NCBI GenBank assembly: GCA_029948255.1
Contig: JALIZF010001598.1
Location: 90,001 to 154,000 of the forward strand
Length of the DNA stretch: 64,000 nt
Direction of reading: 5' to 3'
DNA from: Telmatactis stephensoni
Taxonomy: Eukaryota > Cnidaria > Anthozoa > Actiniaria > Isophelliidae
Position numbers and translations under genes: made by a program. This document shows, in pieces, positions 49,370 to 61,500 of the stretch. The first letter of the stretch is position 1; each line of letters opens with the position of its first letter. Under the pieces are notes generated by a model. That model did not search any database. It had not been told where the DNA came from and saw only the letters and a list, made by a program, of their open reading frames with translations.

Positions 49370-49439
<70 letters not shown>
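49370..49439 (+). repeat. (ATT)n array, second segment
   Basis: About 23 perfect ATT units directly at the 3' end of the - strand LINE that follows. Confidence 0.95.
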
Positions 49440-49529
49440 CTGTATTCTTTTCCTTTTCATAGTTTTACAAAATATAGGTCCGTGTTCATCCCTTGAACAT
49501 AAGGACTCCATACATAGTTGTGATTGGTA

Positions 49530-52320
49530 TTACTTGATGGATAGTGTTCTCCTTAGTATATGTGCTGTACCAAGAAGTACAATCTTCTGTAGCTCTATTA
49601 TTTTTATATTTCCAGGAATTTGGTTTATATATTTATCTATTCCTTTTTTAATAAGTCCTAAAGCACCAATTATCACAGGTATTGTACTTGTTTTCAAGCC
49701 CCACATTCTTTCGATTTCGATTTCAAGATCTTTATATTTTGAGAGTTTTTCGGTGGTTTTTATTGAAATGTTTTTCTCTGTGGGAACAGACATGTCTATT
49801 AGCAAACATGTTTTATTTTCTTTGTCTTTCACAACAATGTCTGGACGATTGGCTGTTATTTCTCTGTCAGTATGTATCCCCATATCCCATAGTATTGTAA
49901 CTTGATCGTTCTCAGTCACAGTTGTTGGTTCGTGTTCATAATATCGCTCATTAACATTTATATTGAAGTGTTTGCATACTTTCCAATGGATATATTTGGC
50001 TGCTTTGTTATGTCGATTGATATATTCTGTCTTAGCAAGCTCTGGGCAGCCCGATACAATATGGTCTATTGTTTCAAGTTGTTGATTACAAATTCTACAT
50101 AGAGGACAAGTACCATCTTTTAGGATTTTGTTTTTATAATAATTTGTTGCAATGCACTGATCTTGGGCAGCAATTATAAAGCCTTCAGTTTGAGATTTTA
50201 ACCCAGAAGTTTTGAGCCATTTGTTAGTCTGAAGGTGATCAACATCATTATCATTAAGGCATTTTGGATATTTTCCATGAAGTGGTTTTTCTTCCCAGGA
50301 ATTCTTAAGCTGTTCTTCAGAATGATGTTTTGCTTTGATTTTGGTTCTCCGGGCATAGATAGTGGTTGGTTCATTTGCTGTTTTCGGTATTTCTGGTAGA
50401 TTGAAACCTCTTTTGAACTTTGTCGCTTCACGGTGAATGGAAAATAACTTCTTTGCCTTGTCATGGTCAATTGCTATTTGCAGTAGATGATCTTGTTTGT
50501 CATTAAGATAGGTATCAAGGCCAATCGTGGTTGTCTTGTAAGAGGCCTCAATTTGAATAAGACCTCTACCACCTGATGTTCTTGGCAAGTAGAGTCTATC
50601 CACGTCAGCCTTAGGGTGGTGCATTTTTTCCATTGTCAAAAGCTTTCTTGTCTTTCTATCCAGTCGCTTGAGTTCTTCTATTTTCCAGTTGATGATATTG
50701 AAGCTGTAAGTGACAACTGGGACTGCTAAGGTGTTTATTGCACTTATTTTGTTGGTAGCATTTAGTTCTGATTTAAGAACTAGACGTATCCTTCTATAAT
50801 ACTCCTTGCGAATCTTTTCCTTCATCATTGAGTGTGGAATTCCATCTCCTTCATTAACACCAAGGTATTTATAGGTATCTTCTTGGTCAAGATCTTGGAT
50901 GGTGGTTTGTACATCAAGTTCGATGTTTTCAGCACTTATTAACTTTCCTCTTTTGAATGTTGCTTTCGCACATTTGTCTAGTCCAAACTCCATTTTGATA
51001 TCATCACTAAAGCCTTTCACGATGGTAAGCAAGCCTGTCTGTTCATAATCAGTCTTTGCGTATGTCTTCAAATCATCCATATAGAACAAGTGATTGATTA
51101 CTTGACCACCTGTTCTATATCCATATCCACTATCATTGAGTAGAGAAGATAATGGCGCAAGAGCAACACAAAAGAGAAGCGGCGAGAGTGAATCACCTTG
51201 GAAGATACCACTTTTAATGTTAATGTTACGAGATCTGACTGTTCCTTTTGCATGGTTAAGCAACAGCGTTGTGTTCCACTTTGTCATGTTATTTTCAATA
51301 AAGGCAATCATAATTGGAGAAATGTGATACATTTGTAAACATTTCAATATCCAACTATGAGGAACAGAATCGAACGCTTTCTTATAGTCAACCCACGCAG
51401 TTGTGATGTTTTTCTTCTTTGATTTCACTTCTTCCATGATGGCTTTGTTGATTAGCAGTTGGTTTTTACATCCATAGCTGCCTTTTCTGCATCCTTTCTG
51501 CTCTGATGGTAATAGGTTATTATTGATTAGATGTGTATATGTTCGTGATGTCAAAATAGATGTTAAAATCTTATACATTGTTGGTAAACATGTGATTGGC
51601 CGATAATTTTTGGGATTTGCAGTTTCTTCATTTTTTGGCAAGAGAAAGGTAATTCCAGATGTTAGCCATTTTGGACACATTTCAGGATTAGCGATACATT
51701 CGTTGTAAGCTGTAGTTAAATCTATTTGCAAGGATGTTAGATATTTCAACCAGACGTTTGCAATGCCATCTTTCCCTGGTGTTTTCCAGTTACTAGATTG
51801 CTTGATAGCTGACACAGTCTCTTCTAGAGATATTTCTTGCCATTCTTGCTCAGGTGTTTGTTGATGTTTCTGTTCTATTTGCTTTATCCATTCAGTGCCT
51901 TCGTTATGATGTTTTCTCTCCTCCCAGATGTTAGACCAAAAATTCTCGACCTCTTCCTTTGTTGGAGTTACTTGAACACCTATCTTCTTTTTGCCAAGAT
52001 CACGATAGAACTTTTTGGCATTCTCCTTATAGGTCTTATTATGACGATAGAACTTTTGTTTCTTATCAAGGCGACGGATCCGTTGTGACTTGGCTTGTAA
52101 TTGCTGTTTAAGCCTTTCGGCAGCAATTGGTATATCATCTTTGTTTTTGATCTTATGTTTTCTGAAGATAGGTATTGTTTTCTTCTCACTTACTTTATTA
52201 TTCTTGCTAAGTTCACATAGGATAGATAATTCACTACGTATTATACGAATATCTTTTTCAATTCGTTTTCTCCATATAGGGATTGTTGGTTTATATTTAC
52301 GATCTTCTTTCGCCGTACCT
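49530..52320 (-). CDS. R4/Dong-like RT and endonuclease, copy A
   Basis: The open frame continues upstream of 51815 without a stop to about 52320, although no ATG occurs there, so it is the downstream part of the frameshifted protein. In order: a basic helical region, F-W-S-N-I-W-E-E, T-P-G-K-D-G, K-N-Y-R-P-I-T-C-L-P, A-W-V-D-Y-K-K-A-F-D-S-V, F-Q-G-D-S-L-S-P-L-L-F and catalytic Y-M-D-D (about 51074-51085). Then come G-G-R-G-L-I, a zinc knuckle C-P-L-C...H-I-V-S-G-C (about 50045-50105) and the restriction-like endonuclease R-P-D-I-V-V...L-I-D-M-S-V-P (about 49785-49842). The endonuclease nicks the target and the RT copies the RNA from the nick in this group. Confidence 0.9.
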
Positions 52321-53173
52321 TCATTCCCAGAGTATCAACAACTGATGAGGCTGTAGCATAGTATAATTCATTAACTTCGGTAATAGATAGCTGATTTTTT
52401 AGATTTTCTTTGATTTTGTCTAGAGCGTTGTTAGCTACTTCTAGTACAGTTATTGTACGTTTAGTGATATTTACTTTAGGTAATTCAGGTCGCTCATCAA
52501 TCACTGTCTCTTTGACAATTTCCCACTTCCTCATGATGCTGATCATCATGCTTTCTACCTCCATGTCATCAGCATGTTGTTGCTCATCTGGTTGACCTTC
52601 AGGCAAATTATCAGATTGATCTTCAGGATTATCAGATTGGTCTTCAGAATTATCAGTAGGCATTTTTTCTTCTTGCTCATCAACTTCAATATGATCTGTT
52701 TGAGAGTTCATGTCTGTTTCAGTGTATTCTTTAGTCACTTTCTCTTTGATAGTTTGCAATTCTATGTCTGTCAGTCGTTTGTTTTTAATAATGTCACGTC
52801 TTGTATTTGCAAGTTTATTAGCATCCATGTTTGGTCTTGATAAAGGATTTTGCTCACGCCAGTTGTTATAAGTGGCTTGAGTTATTGATGTATTTGGATG
52901 ATGTAGAGCTGTGTAATAAGCTTCAATCACTTTTTTGTACTCTTCCCTAGTCCATTTATTACGAGTTTGTCTTTCACTTTGTTGTTGTTCTGCTTGTTCA
53001 GGGCCTCGTTGAGGAATATCCTCGTTGTGGTTATCCTTGTCAGCATTTTTAGAAGAGTTTGTTCCAGTAGTAGACTTTTCGACCTCAGCCTGGTTCCTTA
53101 CTGAGGGACGCGATCCTTGTTGACCCGCGCGACGACCGATGCGGTATGAATTTTTATTTTGTGATATATTCAT
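52241..53173 (-). CDS. N-terminal part of copy A protein, Myb-like
   Basis: It starts at an ATG at 53173, 85 bases after the (ATT)n segment. A Gln/Asn/Glu-rich hydrophilic region is followed by a Myb/SANT-like helix set (N-K-W-T-R-E-E-Y-K-K-V-I-E-A-Y...Y-N-N-W-R-E-Q...R-R-D-I-I-K-N-K). R2/R4-group LINEs use such domains for target DNA binding. An acidic linker with repeated S-D-N-P-E-D-Q follows. The homologous frame leaves this register near 52300, so the last ~25 codons (to 52241) are out of frame. Confidence 0.8.
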   Translation of the reverse strand: MNISQNKNSYRIGRRAGQQGSRPSVRNQAEVEKSTTGTNSSKNADKDNHNEDIPQRGPEQAEQQQSERQTRNKWTREEYKKVIEAYYTALHHPNTSITQATYNNWREQNPLSRPNMDANKLANTRRDIIKNKRLTDIELQTIKEKVTKEYTETDMNSQTDHIEVDEQEEKMPTDNSEDQSDNPEDQSDNLPEGQPDEQQHADDMEVESMMISIMRKWEIVKETVIDERPELPKVNITKRTITVLEVANNALDKIKENLKNQLSITEVNELYYATASSVVDTLGMKVRRKKIVNINQQSLYGENELKKIFV

Positions 53174-53256
53174 TCTCAGTTTGCCCCATTAGTCGCCTTT
53201 TACGACACGCAGAAGACTTGGCGTTGGTGATATTCTTGACCCCCCAACCACAGGGG

Positions 53257-53258
<2 letters not shown>
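53174..53258 (-). other. 5' UTR of copy A with a stable hairpin
   Basis: Directly after the TAA repeats the RNA strand reads CCCCTGTGGTTGGGGGGTC and, further on, GTCGTAAAAGGCGAC, a 4-bp stem with a 7-base loop, followed by TAATGGGG. A hairpin followed by CTAA is reminiscent of the P4-J4/2 part of HDV-like ribozymes that sit at the 5' end of R2-group LINEs, but I could not complete the rest of that fold. Confidence 0.35.

Positions 53259-53337
<79 letters not shown>
53259..53337 (+). repeat. (ATT)n array, third segment
   Basis: About 26 ATT units lie between the 5' end of LINE copy A and the 3' end of LINE copy B. Confidence 0.97.
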
Positions 53338-53403
53338 GAAATTATCACAGCAGGTCGAAACTGGTGTTTTATCTTCCTCGAAGGCAAGCTATAACCTATA
53401 GCC

Positions 53404-55178
53404 TTAGGCTTCGAGTACCTTCCTTAAAATCCTTGCTGTGCCAAGCAAAGCAGCTTTCTGTAACAGTTCAGTCCTTATTGTTACTCCGATAGTCTTGAGG
53501 TAGTTTTCAAGGTTTTTTGTTACCATTCCCAGTGCTCCCACAACAACAGGGATGACCTGTGCCCTGACATTCCAAAGTCTTGCAATTTCTCTTCTCAAAT
53601 CTTGATATTTGTTGATCTTTTCCTTCTCTTTTTCAACAATTCTTGAATCTCCTGGCACGGCAATATCAATAATAAAGCACTTGTTTGATTCTCTGTCGAG
53701 AAAGACAATATCTGGTCTTCTGGCTGGTATTTCACGATCTGTCTGGATGGTAAAGTCCCACAGCAGCTTCTTTCCTTTTTCTTCAATAACCCTTTCTGGT
53801 TTATGTTCATACCACTTCTCCGTAAGTGGAAACCCATTTATTTTTGATAAATTCCAGTGAACGATTCTGGCAACATTATCATGGCGCTTTTTGTACTCTG
53901 TCTGTGCTAGCGTACTACATTCACAAATAAGATGATTGACGGTTTCTTCCTTACCACCACACATCCGGCATAGTGGTGATGCACTGCTCTTTTCGATATT
54001 ACACTTAATTGCATTTGTTCGCAAAGCCTGATCTTGAGCGGCCATAATGAGTCCTTCTGTTTCCTTTTTCAGATCACCTTTTCTCAACCAATCCCAAGAT
54101 GCATTGTCCCTTATTTCCTCTGTTTGTCGTAGAATTTGCCCATGCAATGGCTTACTCTTCCAAGTACCCAATCTTTCCTTTCTCAGATTTTCTTTAGTTT
54201 TCTTAGGTTGATCTACTTCTTCATTGCTTATTATACCTTCTTTTCTCACTGCTGATAGGAGTGGCTCTTTACTATTCTGCACATAATATGCTAGTCCCAA
54301 TTCCTCTAGCGTGACACATTCCTCAACACCAATCAACCCTCGCCCACCACACTCTCTAGGTAAGTAGAGACGTTCTACATCACCACGAGGGTGCAGCATT
54401 CCGTACAATGTCATCAATTTCCTAGTCTTTCTGTCTATGTTCTGTAGTTCCATCACACGCCAATTGATTATACCAGCACCATATCTCATAACTGAAACAG
54501 CCCAGGTGTTCATTGCCAGCACCGTGTTTCTTCCATTCAACTTGCTCTTCAGCACTTTTTTAAGCCTTCTGAAATATTCCTTTTTAAGCTTGTCTTTCAT
54601 TGTTTCCTGTAGAAGTTCATCATATTCTAAAACACCCAAATACTTATATCCATCTTTTGTGACTGTTTTCATATTTCTTCCATCTGGTAATTCAATCCCT
54701 TCGAACTTACTAACTTTTCCCCTTTTCAGTACAAGAACACCACACTTTTTCAAACCAAACTCCATTCCAATGTCTTTACTAAACACATCAACTGTGTTTA
54801 CTAAAGAATCGATCTCGCGTTCATCTTTTCCGAATAGCTTCAAATCGTCCATATACAGTAAATGGTTGATGGATTCAGAGCCATTTCCAAGATTGTATCG
54901 TCCTTTGGCTTCTCGTAATATGATTGATAACGGTATCAAGCATATAACAAATAACAAGGGTGATAAGCTATCACCTTGAAATATTCCTCGTCGAATTCTA
55001 ACTTCACCAAGGACCTGTGCGTTTGTTGTAAGTACGGTTTTCCATTTCTGCATACTATTTCTTATGATCTCTTGCACATTTTCAGCAATTCCAGTGATTT
55101 GAAGTGACTCTAATATCCAGGAATGGGGAATCATGTCGTATGCTTTCCTGTAGTCGATCCAGGCCATGGCAAGGTTGG
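53404..55178 (-). CDS. R4/Dong-like RT C-terminal half, copy B
   Basis: About 590 codons without a break. The RT palm starts at W-I-D-Y-R-K-A-Y-D-M, then G-I-F-Q-G-D-S-L-S-P, Y-M-D-D-L-K and K-Y-L-G-V-L-E. G-G-R-G-L-I-G-V follows, then a zinc knuckle C-R-M-C-G-G-K...H-L-I-C-E-C and the endonuclease R-R-P-D-I-V-F-L-D...F-I-I-D-I-A-V-P-G-D. The upstream RT motifs are in the half at 61837-62826. Clearly a different lineage from copy A, with many amino-acid differences. Confidence 0.9.
55174..55178 (+). other. Target-site duplication GTTGG (left)
   Basis: GTTGG directly precedes the left LTR; the same five bases follow the right LTR at 61837-61841. A 5-bp duplication is usual for BEL/Pao integration. 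Confidence 0.9.
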
Positions 55179-55519
55179 TGTACAGTCCCAAATAATTACC
55201 ACAAGATCAGGGAGGCGTATCAGAGCTCCCAAGAGATTTTGAGTCTCTTGGAATGTATATAGTATCTCATTTTAATTTTAAATTTAACTGTAAAAATCAA
55301 GAACATTTATTGAATAAGCACAAGCACCTAGAATTAGACCACGAAGCACATAGAGTAAAAGTAAAAGTCAAGTACCTAGTAAAAGTCAAGTATCAAGTTG
55401 AATACCTAGTAAAAGTCAAGTATCAAGTCGAATACCTAGTCAAAGAATTGAACTATACCAATATCATATCCAGTCAAGTAAGTATAGATTTTAAGAAGAA
55501 GCAAATATGGGCCCCTACA
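55179..55519 (+). repeat. 5' LTR of the BEL/Pao element
   Basis: It begins TGTACAGTCCCAAATAATTA and ends GGGCCCCTACA, with canonical TG...CA ends. It contains a repeated AAAGTCAAGTATCAAGT-type internal motif in three to four copies at about 55366-55445. Confidence 0.95.
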
Positions 55520-55521
55520 TT

Positions 55522-55533
55522 TGGTAGCAGAGC
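55522..55533 (+). other. Primer-binding site
   Basis: TGGTAGCAGAGC begins two bases after the 5' LTR. It starts with TGG, complementary to a tRNA CCA end, as expected for tRNA-primed minus-strand synthesis. Which tRNA is used cannot be told here. Confidence 0.75.
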
Positions 55534-55547
55534 AAGGTTTAATTATC

Positions 55548-58500
55548 ATGTCGACGAACAAGGACCTATTTTCGAGAATACAAAGCATGGCCGCTGCCGA
55601 TGTGAGAAACGAGTTGGAGGCGAATGGGTTGCCGACGTTGGGTACGAAAGCTGAAATCGTTAACAGGTTATACGAGTTTAAAAAGACTCAAGGTAAGCGT
55701 CCTTTCTTGGCTCCTTCATTTAGTTTGACAGTACCGTTGAGTTCCACTCCTGTGAAGGGCGCCGGTGGCGCGGAAAGTGAACAGTCTAGGATAGAAGAAA
55801 TATTGGAGGATAGAGTGAAAATATTGGAGGATAGAGTAACGAATAGTTTGGATCGGATCGGGAAACAAGTGATGTTACTTTTTGGTGATTATGCACAGAA
55901 TAAATACCAAGAAAAACCGGCTTCAACTGAAATTGATGAATTGAATTTAGAAGAAGAGAATTTACATGTAATTACTCCTGGGATTACCGAATCAACTAAA
56001 TTACCAGAGTCCGTGACTTTGTTAAAACGAAAGTTGAAGATGATTGGCACAACTATCGAATTATTATTTACTGAAGTTGAGAATTTAGAAAAGCTTCCAA
56101 ATAAATCACGTTACGAAATGGAGTCGGTTGTAAGTCGTTTAAATGAATCGGAACGAAATTACAGTAAAGTAGTCCAAGAACTTATCGTTACGTTATCCGA
56201 TGAGAAAACAGTAGACTTAGAAATTAAGAACTGGGCGTTATTTCAGCAGGAAATATTACGCTATACTAGAAAAGCGGAAAGCTATGTTTCGTTATGCCGC
56301 AAAGAAGAGAATGATCACGCATCACAATTGACGGAATCGCACAAGAATTGCTCGCGTGTAAATCACCTACGATTACCAAAATTTACTTTGCCTGAATTTT
56401 CTGGAGACATCCTAGAATGGATTTCTTGGTGGGATCAGTTCAAGACGTGTATTCATGAAAACGATGCGTTAGGAGATCGAGAACGATTCAATTATTTACG
56501 TATGTATCTAAAAGGTTCTGCTAAAAGAGCGATCGAATATATTGAAGTTTCAAGTGATAATTATAACAAAGCCATCGAAGCTCTAAAGAAAAGATATGGA
56601 AGAAAGCGCATAGTTGTTGAACATTTAGTAGAATCTATTTTAAGTATAGAAAAGAAAGAGAAGTTAGATGCTCGTTCATTACGTTATTTGTACGACACGA
56701 TGGTGAATCGTTACCACACATTGGAGTCTCACGAACCCAACCTGAAGTACTGCCACCGCATTATAGTTCCAATATTACAGTCTAAATTGCCCCAAGAAGT
56801 GAGAAAGAAATGGGAGTATGATTTGTCTAAGATTGAAAACGAGGAAGAAGATAAGAAGATTACTGTTGAATATTTCTTTGACTTTCTTCGTTCGCATGTT
56901 ATGTCAGAAGAAGCGTCAGAAAATTCTCGCAAAGAACCTCAAGAGAGGAAGAATTTAAAACCGAGATTTACCGGCACTACAAGCAATTTCATGTCAACAG
57001 CTACAGCATTAACCAGCAATTCAAAACCGGACGACCAAAAGACGAAGCAAGGTAACGAGTGCGCGTTTTGTGAAAAGGCTCATGATTCCTCAAGATGTTA
57101 CAAGATTCAGAAGAAATCTGTTGATGAAAGGCTGAAATTAATCAAAGAGAAGAAGTTGTGTTTTAATTGTCTGCGTCCTTCTGGTCCAAATCATTCAAGT
57201 GCAAACTGCAAAGTTCCAGGATGTTTAATAGAGGGCTGCAATAAAAAACACCATGTCTTGTTACATCGTACTTCACAAAGATCAGCACCAACAGAAGCTA
57301 ATTATCAAAATTCCAACTCTGAAAATCAAGATTCTTCGATTGATCAAGTAGTTGGTCATTCAGGTGTTTTTGCTGGAGTGATGCAATCTGAAAGTCAAGC
57401 GAGACTACTCCCTACCGCTCTTGCTGTAATACACTACAATGGCATACAATTAGAAGTTCGAGTTTTGGTGGATAGTGGTAGTGACCACTCTTACATTCGT
57501 AGAGAAGTTGCAGATGCCTTACAATTGCCTTCTAATGGTCCTTTAAAGTCTATGACTATCTTTATGCATGGGGGACAAGCAAAAACAACAATGGTCAAGA
57601 ATGTGCAGTTTCAACTTTCCCCTGCCAGTGATGGTAACAAGAAAATCAGTTTTTCAGCATGGTCTGTTAACTCAGTTTGTTCTCCTCTAGAACCAATTGA
57701 AACCGATCTAAGCAACTACACCCACTTAAAGGGGCTCAACCTAGCAGATAAGTTTCCAAGAGGATCTGCAACAATTGATATACTGATAGGTACCGATCAG
57801 TTGAATCAAGTATTGCTAAATGGTCTTCGAAAAGGTCCCCAATCTACACCTCTTGGAATGAATTCAATCTTTGGATGGTTGATATCTGGTTGCATTGGTC
57901 ACAAGCCAAAGAGTTCAAACAAAATCACCTCTGTTACCAACTTGGCAGTTGTGCGTTTGGTAGAAGAAGAAGAACAGGAAGAAACTACCTTTAATCTAAA
58001 GAAGTTCTGGGAGCTAGAATCTATTGGCCTTGTTGATAAGAAAAGAGAGTTATCCTGTCAAGAAGAAGAGGCATTAAATCAGTTTAATTCAGCCATTTCA
58101 TATGATGGTATTCGCTATGAAATTGGCCTACCATGGAGAAAGAATCGTCCTGAATTACTGTCAAATCGTCCACAAGCATTAAATCGCTTAGTAAAGATTG
58201 AGAAAGCATTGAGTAGAGATCCAGTAAAGGAAGAGATGTATAAGGAAGCTATGCAGCAGTATTTTAAAGATGGGCATGCAAAAGGTGTAACTGAAGTGGA
58301 AGAGAAAACCAGTGATGTCTATTATTTACCACACCACCCTGTCTTTCGTGAAGACCGAACCACCACTAAATGTAGAATAGTATTTGATGCATCAGCAAAA
58401 AACTGCCATGGCATTTCACTTAACGACTGCCTACTTCCCGGTCCAGCCCTGCAGTCCAATTTGGTATCTCTCCTTCTCCGCTTTCGTTTACATAAGGTGG

Positions 58501-61500
58501 CTATGATGGCAGACATCAGGAAAATGTTTTTACAAGTCAAACTCACAGAGAAGGATCAAGATTTCCATCGTTTTCTTTGGAGAAAATCTAAAGATGAACA
58601 AGCAGAAACCTACTGTATGACAAGGATAACATTTGGTGTCATTAGTAGTCCTTTTGAAGCCATAGCAACAATTCATCATCATGCTGCAAAGAAGTCTGCA
58701 GAATTCCCAAGAGCTGCAAAGGAAGTTAAAGAGAATATGTATGTTGATGATTATCTGAGTGGAGAAGACACAGTTAATAAAGCTTTTAGTTTACATGAAG
58801 AGATTTGCCAACTGATGAAAACTGGAGGATTTGAAATGGTTAAGTGGTACACCAACTCACCAAATCTGTATGAACGCATAAAGCCAGAACTAAGAGGTCC
58901 AACAACTGTGGTCAAATTAACCAACGAAATGGAACCACTTAAGGCTCTTGGCATATCTTGGAATACCCAGGAAGATGTATTCATATTCACTCAAGGTCAA
59001 AATCTACTTGAATCTGAAGATCAGAGAACCAAGCGAAGTTTGATAAGTATTGCTTCAAAACTCTTTGATCCTTTGGGTTTCCTGAGTCCTTATACTATCA
59101 GAGCCAAAATCCTATTTCAAGAACTATGGTTAAAAGGCATCAAGTGGGATGAATTCTTAGATGAAGATATTACTGAGAAGTGGTTACAATGGAAGAAAGA
59201 ATTAATGGCCTTAAAGGACATTAAGATACCTAGAAGTTTTGGAGAACTGAACCAGATCGTGGATACCCAATTGCATGGTTTTTGTGATGCAAGTACAAGT
59301 GCCTATGGTGCTGTGACATACCTCAGATTTTCAGACATTGATGGTAATGTGAAGACACTTTTGATGATGGCAAAGTCAAAGGTTGCACCAACAAAACGTA
59401 TCTCACTACCAAGGTTAGAATTGTTAGCTGCCTACATTCTTTCCAAGTTAATCAATTTTGTCTTGGAATCCATTCCTTTCAATATCACAGAACCAATTTG
59501 TTGGACCGATAGCATGGTTTCCTTAGCATGGATACATCAACCAACTCATAAGCTAAAAACCTTTGTAGCAAATCGTGTTCAAGCAATCCAAGAGAACGTA
59601 CCACCTGAACAATGGCGATTTTGTCCCGGTCAACAAAATCCTGCTGATTTACTTACACGTGGTGAAACATTGACAAGTATTGCAGATAATAGTACTTGGT
59701 GGTATGGCCCACAGTGGCTCAAAGATCCTCCAGATGGATGGCCAGAGAAGAAGATTGATTTCTCAAAGCAAGTTGATTTGGAAACCTCTCAAAGGGAGGT
59801 GTTTCTTTCAGAAGGAAAGAAAATTGCCGTTGCAATGACAGGTACTACTGCACACCAGAGTGATGCATATATTTATGAGCTTCAAAGTCGTTATGAAACC
59901 TGGCAAAGGTTGATGAGAATAGTAGCCTGGTTATTAAAGTGGCATCGTTTGTACAAGAAATCAACTGGATTAGGATATCTATCAGCTGAAGAAATCAAAG
60001 AAGCAGAATTTACCTTACTAAGATGTGTCCAGCAGACCACCTTCACAAAGGAAATAGAAGAAATGGAACAAGGCAAAGAAGTATCTCAAAGTAGCAGATT
60101 GGTCAATTTAGATCCACAACATGACAAAGAGAAGAATTTACTAGTAGTTGGTGGTCGATTGCAATTTGCTCAAATTCCTGAAGAAGCTAAGCATCAAGTG
60201 ATAATTCCTCATAAGGATCCAGTAATAGAGAAGTTAATCCTACATATACATGTAAAAGCCAGCCATGCAGGACCAGAAACCACACTTGCAATTTTACGTC
60301 AACGATTTTGGCTGATCCAAGGACGAAGAGAAGTAAAGAGAGTGTTGTTGAAATGCCTGATTTGCAAGCACTGGAAAACTAAATCAGTACAACAAAAGAT
60401 GGCACCTCTTCCGTTGGAGAGAGTGCAAGTGGCCCCACCCTTCACTAATGTTGGATTGGATTTCACTGGCCCACTATATCTCAAAGTTCAAGGGCAATCA
60501 AGTTTGACGAAAGCTTACATATGTATTTTTGTCTGTGAAGATACAAGAGCTGTACATTTGGAGTTAACAAATAACATGACTACAGAAGAATTTTTGCAAG
60601 CTTACAGACGAATGGTAAATCGACGTGGAATGCCAAGAATTATTCGTTCTGACAATCAAACTACCTTCCACAAAGCAGCTAAGGTTTTCAAGGCATCAAA
60701 AGAAAAGGTGAAACTGACTAAGATTGATCCCAAAGAAGTCGAAAGTAAATTAGCCAATGATCGAGTAACTTGGAAGTTCATCACTGAGAGAGCAAGTCAT
60801 CGTGGAGGTCATTGGGAGCGGGTATGTCGCCAAATTAAAGAACCACTGAGAAGAGTATTAGGAAAGGCTTTGTTAACCTACTCAGAGATGAATACAGTAT
60901 TGACAGACATCGAAGCTACTATTAATTCTCGACCTTTAACATACGTTGGTAGTGATATAAGAGATGGTCAAGTAATCACCCCAGCACTTCTCGTCATTGG
61001 CAGAGATTTAAAAACAGTGCCAGAAAGTCCTTTAACCAATTCACAAGTGTCATTATCTGACAGATATCGCTATCAACAAACACTCCAAAACCATTTTTGG
61101 AATCGTTGGACTAAAGAGTATCTGCCACGTCTTACCTTGCGACAAAAATGGACAAACCAAACCAAACCACTCAAGGAAAATGATGTTGTTCTTATTACTG
61201 ATGATAACATTCCAAGAAAACAATGGAAGTTAGGGAAGATCCTTCAAGCATTTCCAGGATCAGATGGCCTGATTCGTACAGTGAAAGTAATGACAAGAAA
61301 TGGACAAGTTATCAACAGACCAGTACAAAAGTTACATCTGTTAGAAGAACACCAAGATGTTCAGACTTCCCAATTCACAGCTGAATGTCCTATCAACTCA
61401 CAAGTTCACAAGCCTATACAACAATCAACTATCAAGGTTAAATCCTCCAAACCCAGAAAATCCAAAAATGGCATTCCGCCATTGGTAGGGGAGGATGTAC

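Larger units (their letters stand above)
49440..53258 (-). mobile_element. Near-complete R4/Dong-like LINE (copy A)
   Basis: A 3.8-kb - strand element fits exactly between (ATT)n segments at 49370-49439 and 53259-53337. It has a short 5' UTR (53174-53258), one protein frame broken once near 52300, and a 90-bp 3' UTR. A Myb-like region, RT, CCHC knuckle and a C-terminal restriction-like endonuclease are in the order known for R2/R4-group LINEs. Dong of Bombyx is known to insert in TAA repeats, which matches this setting. Confidence 0.88.

Noticed and set aside
49534..49905. + strand frames under LINE copy A
   Set aside because: They are antisense shadows of the RT/endonuclease frame with no domain of their own; the same holds for 54437-54979 and 16000-16320.
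53146..53394. Poly-Tyr frame
   Set aside because: It is a reading of the (ATT)n array.
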